From: CAVPOO01 sp963707015
GTDB lineage: Bacteria; Pseudomonadota; Gammaproteobacteria; Thiohalobacterales; Thiohalobacteraceae
Direction: 5' to 3'
Length of the DNA: 64,000 nucleotides
NCBI GenBank assembly: GCA_963707015.1
Contig: CAVPOO010000014.1
Location: 99,474 to 163,473 of the forward strand
The translations under genes were made by a program, and so were the position numbers. Every line of letters starts with the position of its first letter. The stretch's first letter is position 1. The notes under the pieces are model-generated. The model saw only the letters and a list, made by a program, of their open reading frames with translations, was not told the origin of the DNA and searched no databases. This document shows positions 62,051 to 64,000 of the stretch, piece by piece.

Positions 62051-62933
62051 GCACGCCGAGAAACACCAACGAGACGGGACAAGTGCTTGGCACTTGCTCA
62101 TGATGACACGTCGTCCGTGGTCGGTTGCCGCCGATTTCGGGTAACCGGCGCGGGTGCTGGGATCCAGCGTCTTGCGATAAAGTTTTCCTCGCCGCAATGG
62201 AGCGCGATGAGGACAGACAACGCGTAGAGATTGAATCGGTGATTGAATCCGCTAGAGCCTGTCGGACTTAGGGGTTCGTGACGAGGCAGGTGGGAGAGTG
62301 AGCACAAAGCATCACGATTTCGAGGCGCATAGTGGGCCCTACGCAACGAGAAAGCGCGAGGCTTTGGGCCGCTCTCCCACCGCCGCAGTAGAATCCGCCT
62401 AAGTCCGTACAGACAGGCTCCTAGACACAGGATTAACCCATGAACCACCAGGCGGGCATAGAGCCTTGCGTGTTGTATGCGGTAAACCGTTGAATGACAG
62501 GTGTCGACAACATTGCTGCCATTCGAGCATTCCGCTCGAATGACGCTTCAGGGTCGGTTTCTGACCATCGAGAACATTATGTTTCGGTGGGTTGTAAGAT
62601 GCCTGCCCTCAGTCGCAGGCCTGTCAGCGCACGCAAGTACTCAACGGGCAGGCGTCTTACAAGCCTCGAGGGAGGAAACCGCGGGACGAAGCCACGCGGT
62701 TATAGTCGGCAGTCGCGTTATGGGGATTTGAGTTGTGACTTTTCGGTGCTGGGCGGCAAAGTCACTCGGCGCCGAGACGGCAATGTTCATTGTCGGGTCA
62801 GTTGCATCCCAATGGCAGCTGGTATTCCGCTCTCGGTGAGAGCAAAAGAGCGTAACTCGATGCCCTCGGCAAAACGGTGCCCTTACCGGGTCTGAGCGAT
62901 AAAGGCAAGACAGGCAACAGGTGGCGGCGACAC
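62051..62933. other. 883-base region of repeats without a supported gene
   Basis: Contains the MITE-like element at 62252-62424 and a hairpin near 62521-62545 (ATTCGAGC-ATTCC-GCTCGAAT). Open frames here lack start sites and protein features. It separates the selenium cluster from the IS91-type transposase. Confidence 0.5.
62252..62424. mobile_element. MITE-like element, GAGCCTGTCGGACTTAGG ends
   Basis: Imperfect inverted ends (CTAGAGCCTGTCGGACTTAGG and, inverted, CTAGGAGCCTGTCTGTACGG...) with CTAG on both edges, and inner arms GGTGGGAGAG / CTCTCCCACC. 173 bases, no gene. A half copy is at 43649-43703. Confidence 0.7.
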
Positions 62934-64000
62934 TCATGCGTCACCCACGCACCTGGGTGGTCCACGGGGCAGTTGCCCGCGCATGAAGGTGTCGATGATG
63001 CGCATCGGAGCGCCACAGTCCGGGCAGACATAGGTGGAGGAAGTCTGCGCATCAGGGGCACTGTCACCTGTTGTCTCCGCCCCGTTCGTTGCTGCATCAG
63101 TGGACGTGTCGGTTTTTTTACCCATCAGCAGCTCACGGGCCTGCGCCAGGTTGTGCTTTCGTGTGGTGTTGGCGGTCATCCCGTAGTGCCGGATGCGGTG
63201 AAAACCCGAGGGCAGGACATGGAGCAGGAAGCGGCGAATGAACTCATCCGGCGCAAGCCGCAGGGTCTTGTGTCGAACCCGTTGCTTGGCCCGGTAGTCC
63301 TTCCACGTGAAGGTGACGCCCTGCTCGTCCAGCGCAATGAGGCGGCTGTTCGCGATGGCGACCCAATGGGTATAGCGGGACAGATAGGCCAGTACGGCAG
63401 CCGGCCCGGCGAAGGGACGTTTGGCGTAGACGACCCACTCGATCTGGCGCAAGGGTTTGATCCAATCACCGAAGGCCTTCGTCTCAGCAAGCACCTGATG
63501 GTCACCGAAGAACTGCAGTTGGCCGGCGTGACAGGCATCGCAGAGCTTCTCGAGGAACAGCCGCCGGAACAGTCGCGAGAGCACGCGCACGGGCAGGAAG
63601 AACCCCGTCCGGCAGGCGACCCACTGTTGGCCATCGAGCGACAGCCCCCCGCCGGGGACGATACCGTGCACATGGGGGTGATGGGTCATCGCCGAGCCCC
63701 AGGTATGCAGGACCAGAGTCACGCCGATACGGGCGCCCAGATGCCTGGGGTCGGCGGCAATCGTGCGCAAGGTCTCGGCAGCCGCCTTGAACAGGATGCC
63801 ATAGACCACCGACTTGTTGTGATAGGCGAACTCGCTGATGGGTGCTGGCAGGGTGAAGACCAGGTGATAGTAATCCACGGGCAGGAGGTCTGCCTGGCGT
63901 GCCTCGAGCCAGCGCCGGGCCGCAGTGGCCTGACACTTTGGGCAATGCCGGTCACGACACGAGTTGTAGGCAATCTGGGTGTGGTCGCAGGCTTGGCACT
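62934..64000 (-). CDS. IS91-family transposase, N-terminus beyond the window
   Basis: The frame enters from the right edge with an N-terminal zinc-ribbon (CQACDHTQIAYNSCRDRHCP, KCQ) and continues through HPHVHGIVPGGGLSLDG (the HUH site) and YLSRY (the tyrosine pair of Y2 transposases) to TGA at 62934; the C-terminus has CPDCGAPM. IS91/ISCR-type elements move by rolling circle and can carry neighbouring genes. The first residues, and the upstream end of the element, lie beyond the window. Near the selenium cluster, so it could have moved it. Confidence 0.9.
   Translation of the reverse strand, partial: CQACDHTQIAYNSCRDRHCPKCQATAARRWLEARQADLLPVDYYHLVFTLPAPISEFAYHNKSVVYGILFKAAAETLRTIAADPRHLGARIGVTLVLHTWGSAMTHHPHVHGIVPGGGLSLDGQQWVACRTGFFLPVRVLSRLFRRLFLEKLCDACHAGQLQFFGDHQVLAETKAFGDWIKPLRQIEWVVYAKRPFAGPAAVLAYLSRYTHWVAIANSRLIALDEQGVTFTWKDYRAKQRVRHKTLRLAPDEFIRRFLLHVLPSGFHRIRHYGMTANTTRKHNLAQARELLMGKKTDTSTDAATNGAETTGDSAPDAQTSSTYVCPDCGAPMRIIDTFMRGQLPRGPPRCVGDA

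Noticed and set aside
62494..62895. Open frames between the MITE-like element and the transposase
   Set aside because: No start signal, no domain, and several overlapping frames; treated as noncoding.
1..64000. tRNA, rRNA and riboswitch genes
   Set aside because: Reading both strands by eye I found no cloverleaf, no rRNA segment and no recognisable riboswitch; a covariance-model scan could still reveal one.

Overview
This window comes from the chromosome of a GC-rich Gram-negative bacterium, most likely a gammaproteobacterium (perhaps near the Chromatiales; this is an inference from gene content, and no rRNA or tRNA gene is present to settle it). Signs include many lipoproteins with clear lipoboxes, a diheme peroxidase, cytochrome c5, a LemA/M48 pair, Tag, PPK2, NdvB-like GT2-GH17, and numerous short palindromic intergenic repeats. 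Almost all genes are ordinary chromosomal housekeeping or envelope genes. Accessory and rearranged DNA is concentrated in the last 11 kb.

Layout. 1-9.8 kb: lipocalin tail, an exported protein of unknown function with a poly-A frameshift at its start, diheme cytochrome c peroxidase, a lipoprotein/M48 protease/lipoprotein operon (one lipoprotein gene frameshifted), a large exported unknown, a thiamine-binding UPF0045 protein and a tandem nitroreductase of SagB type. 10-23 kb: a PPC-domain gene with a rearranged 3' part, cytochrome c5, an exported D-2-hydroxyacid dehydrogenase, an M23 peptidase with PKD-like repeats, a GMC oxidoreductase with a small twin-arginine subunit, a GH17-GT2 glucan synthase, an outer-membrane barrel and the aldo/keto reductase Tas. 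23-48 kb: MscS-like channel, glutamate dehydrogenase, GFA protein, orphan 2-oxoglutarate dehydrogenase E1, PDC sensor protein, SDR, PflX-like radical SAM enzyme, DUF3014 protein, PPK2, phosphoesterase, Tag, M48/LemA, CapA-like protein, inositol phosphatase and several unknown small genes. 48-53 kb: exported Hsp20, DUF1223, a remarkable GYGMPPGQ-repeat protein, a MESH1-like alarmone hydrolase and a Csp1-like copper-storage protein.

53-56.3 kb: the genes ord, ortA and ortB of the oxidative ornithine pathway, followed by oraS cut off after 26 codons. Immediately after that lies a scar made of fragments of at least two other genes (a response regulator, and a MOSC/ferredoxin-reductase-type protein).

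56.3-62 kb: a selenoneine-type cluster. A SenB-like selenosugar synthase is divergent from a SenA/EgtB-like enzyme, which is followed by a membrane di-iron desaturase-like protein and by SelD fused to an FAD/NAD oxidoreductase. The expected logic is: SelD makes selenophosphate, SenB makes a selenosugar from it, and SenA joins selenium to hercynine. The desaturase-like gene has no assigned step and is the best candidate for something new. The window closes with an IS91-family transposase running off the edge.

Short mobile or palindromic repeats (at least six families) occupy most long intergenic gaps; one MITE-like element sits six bases upstream of a start codon.
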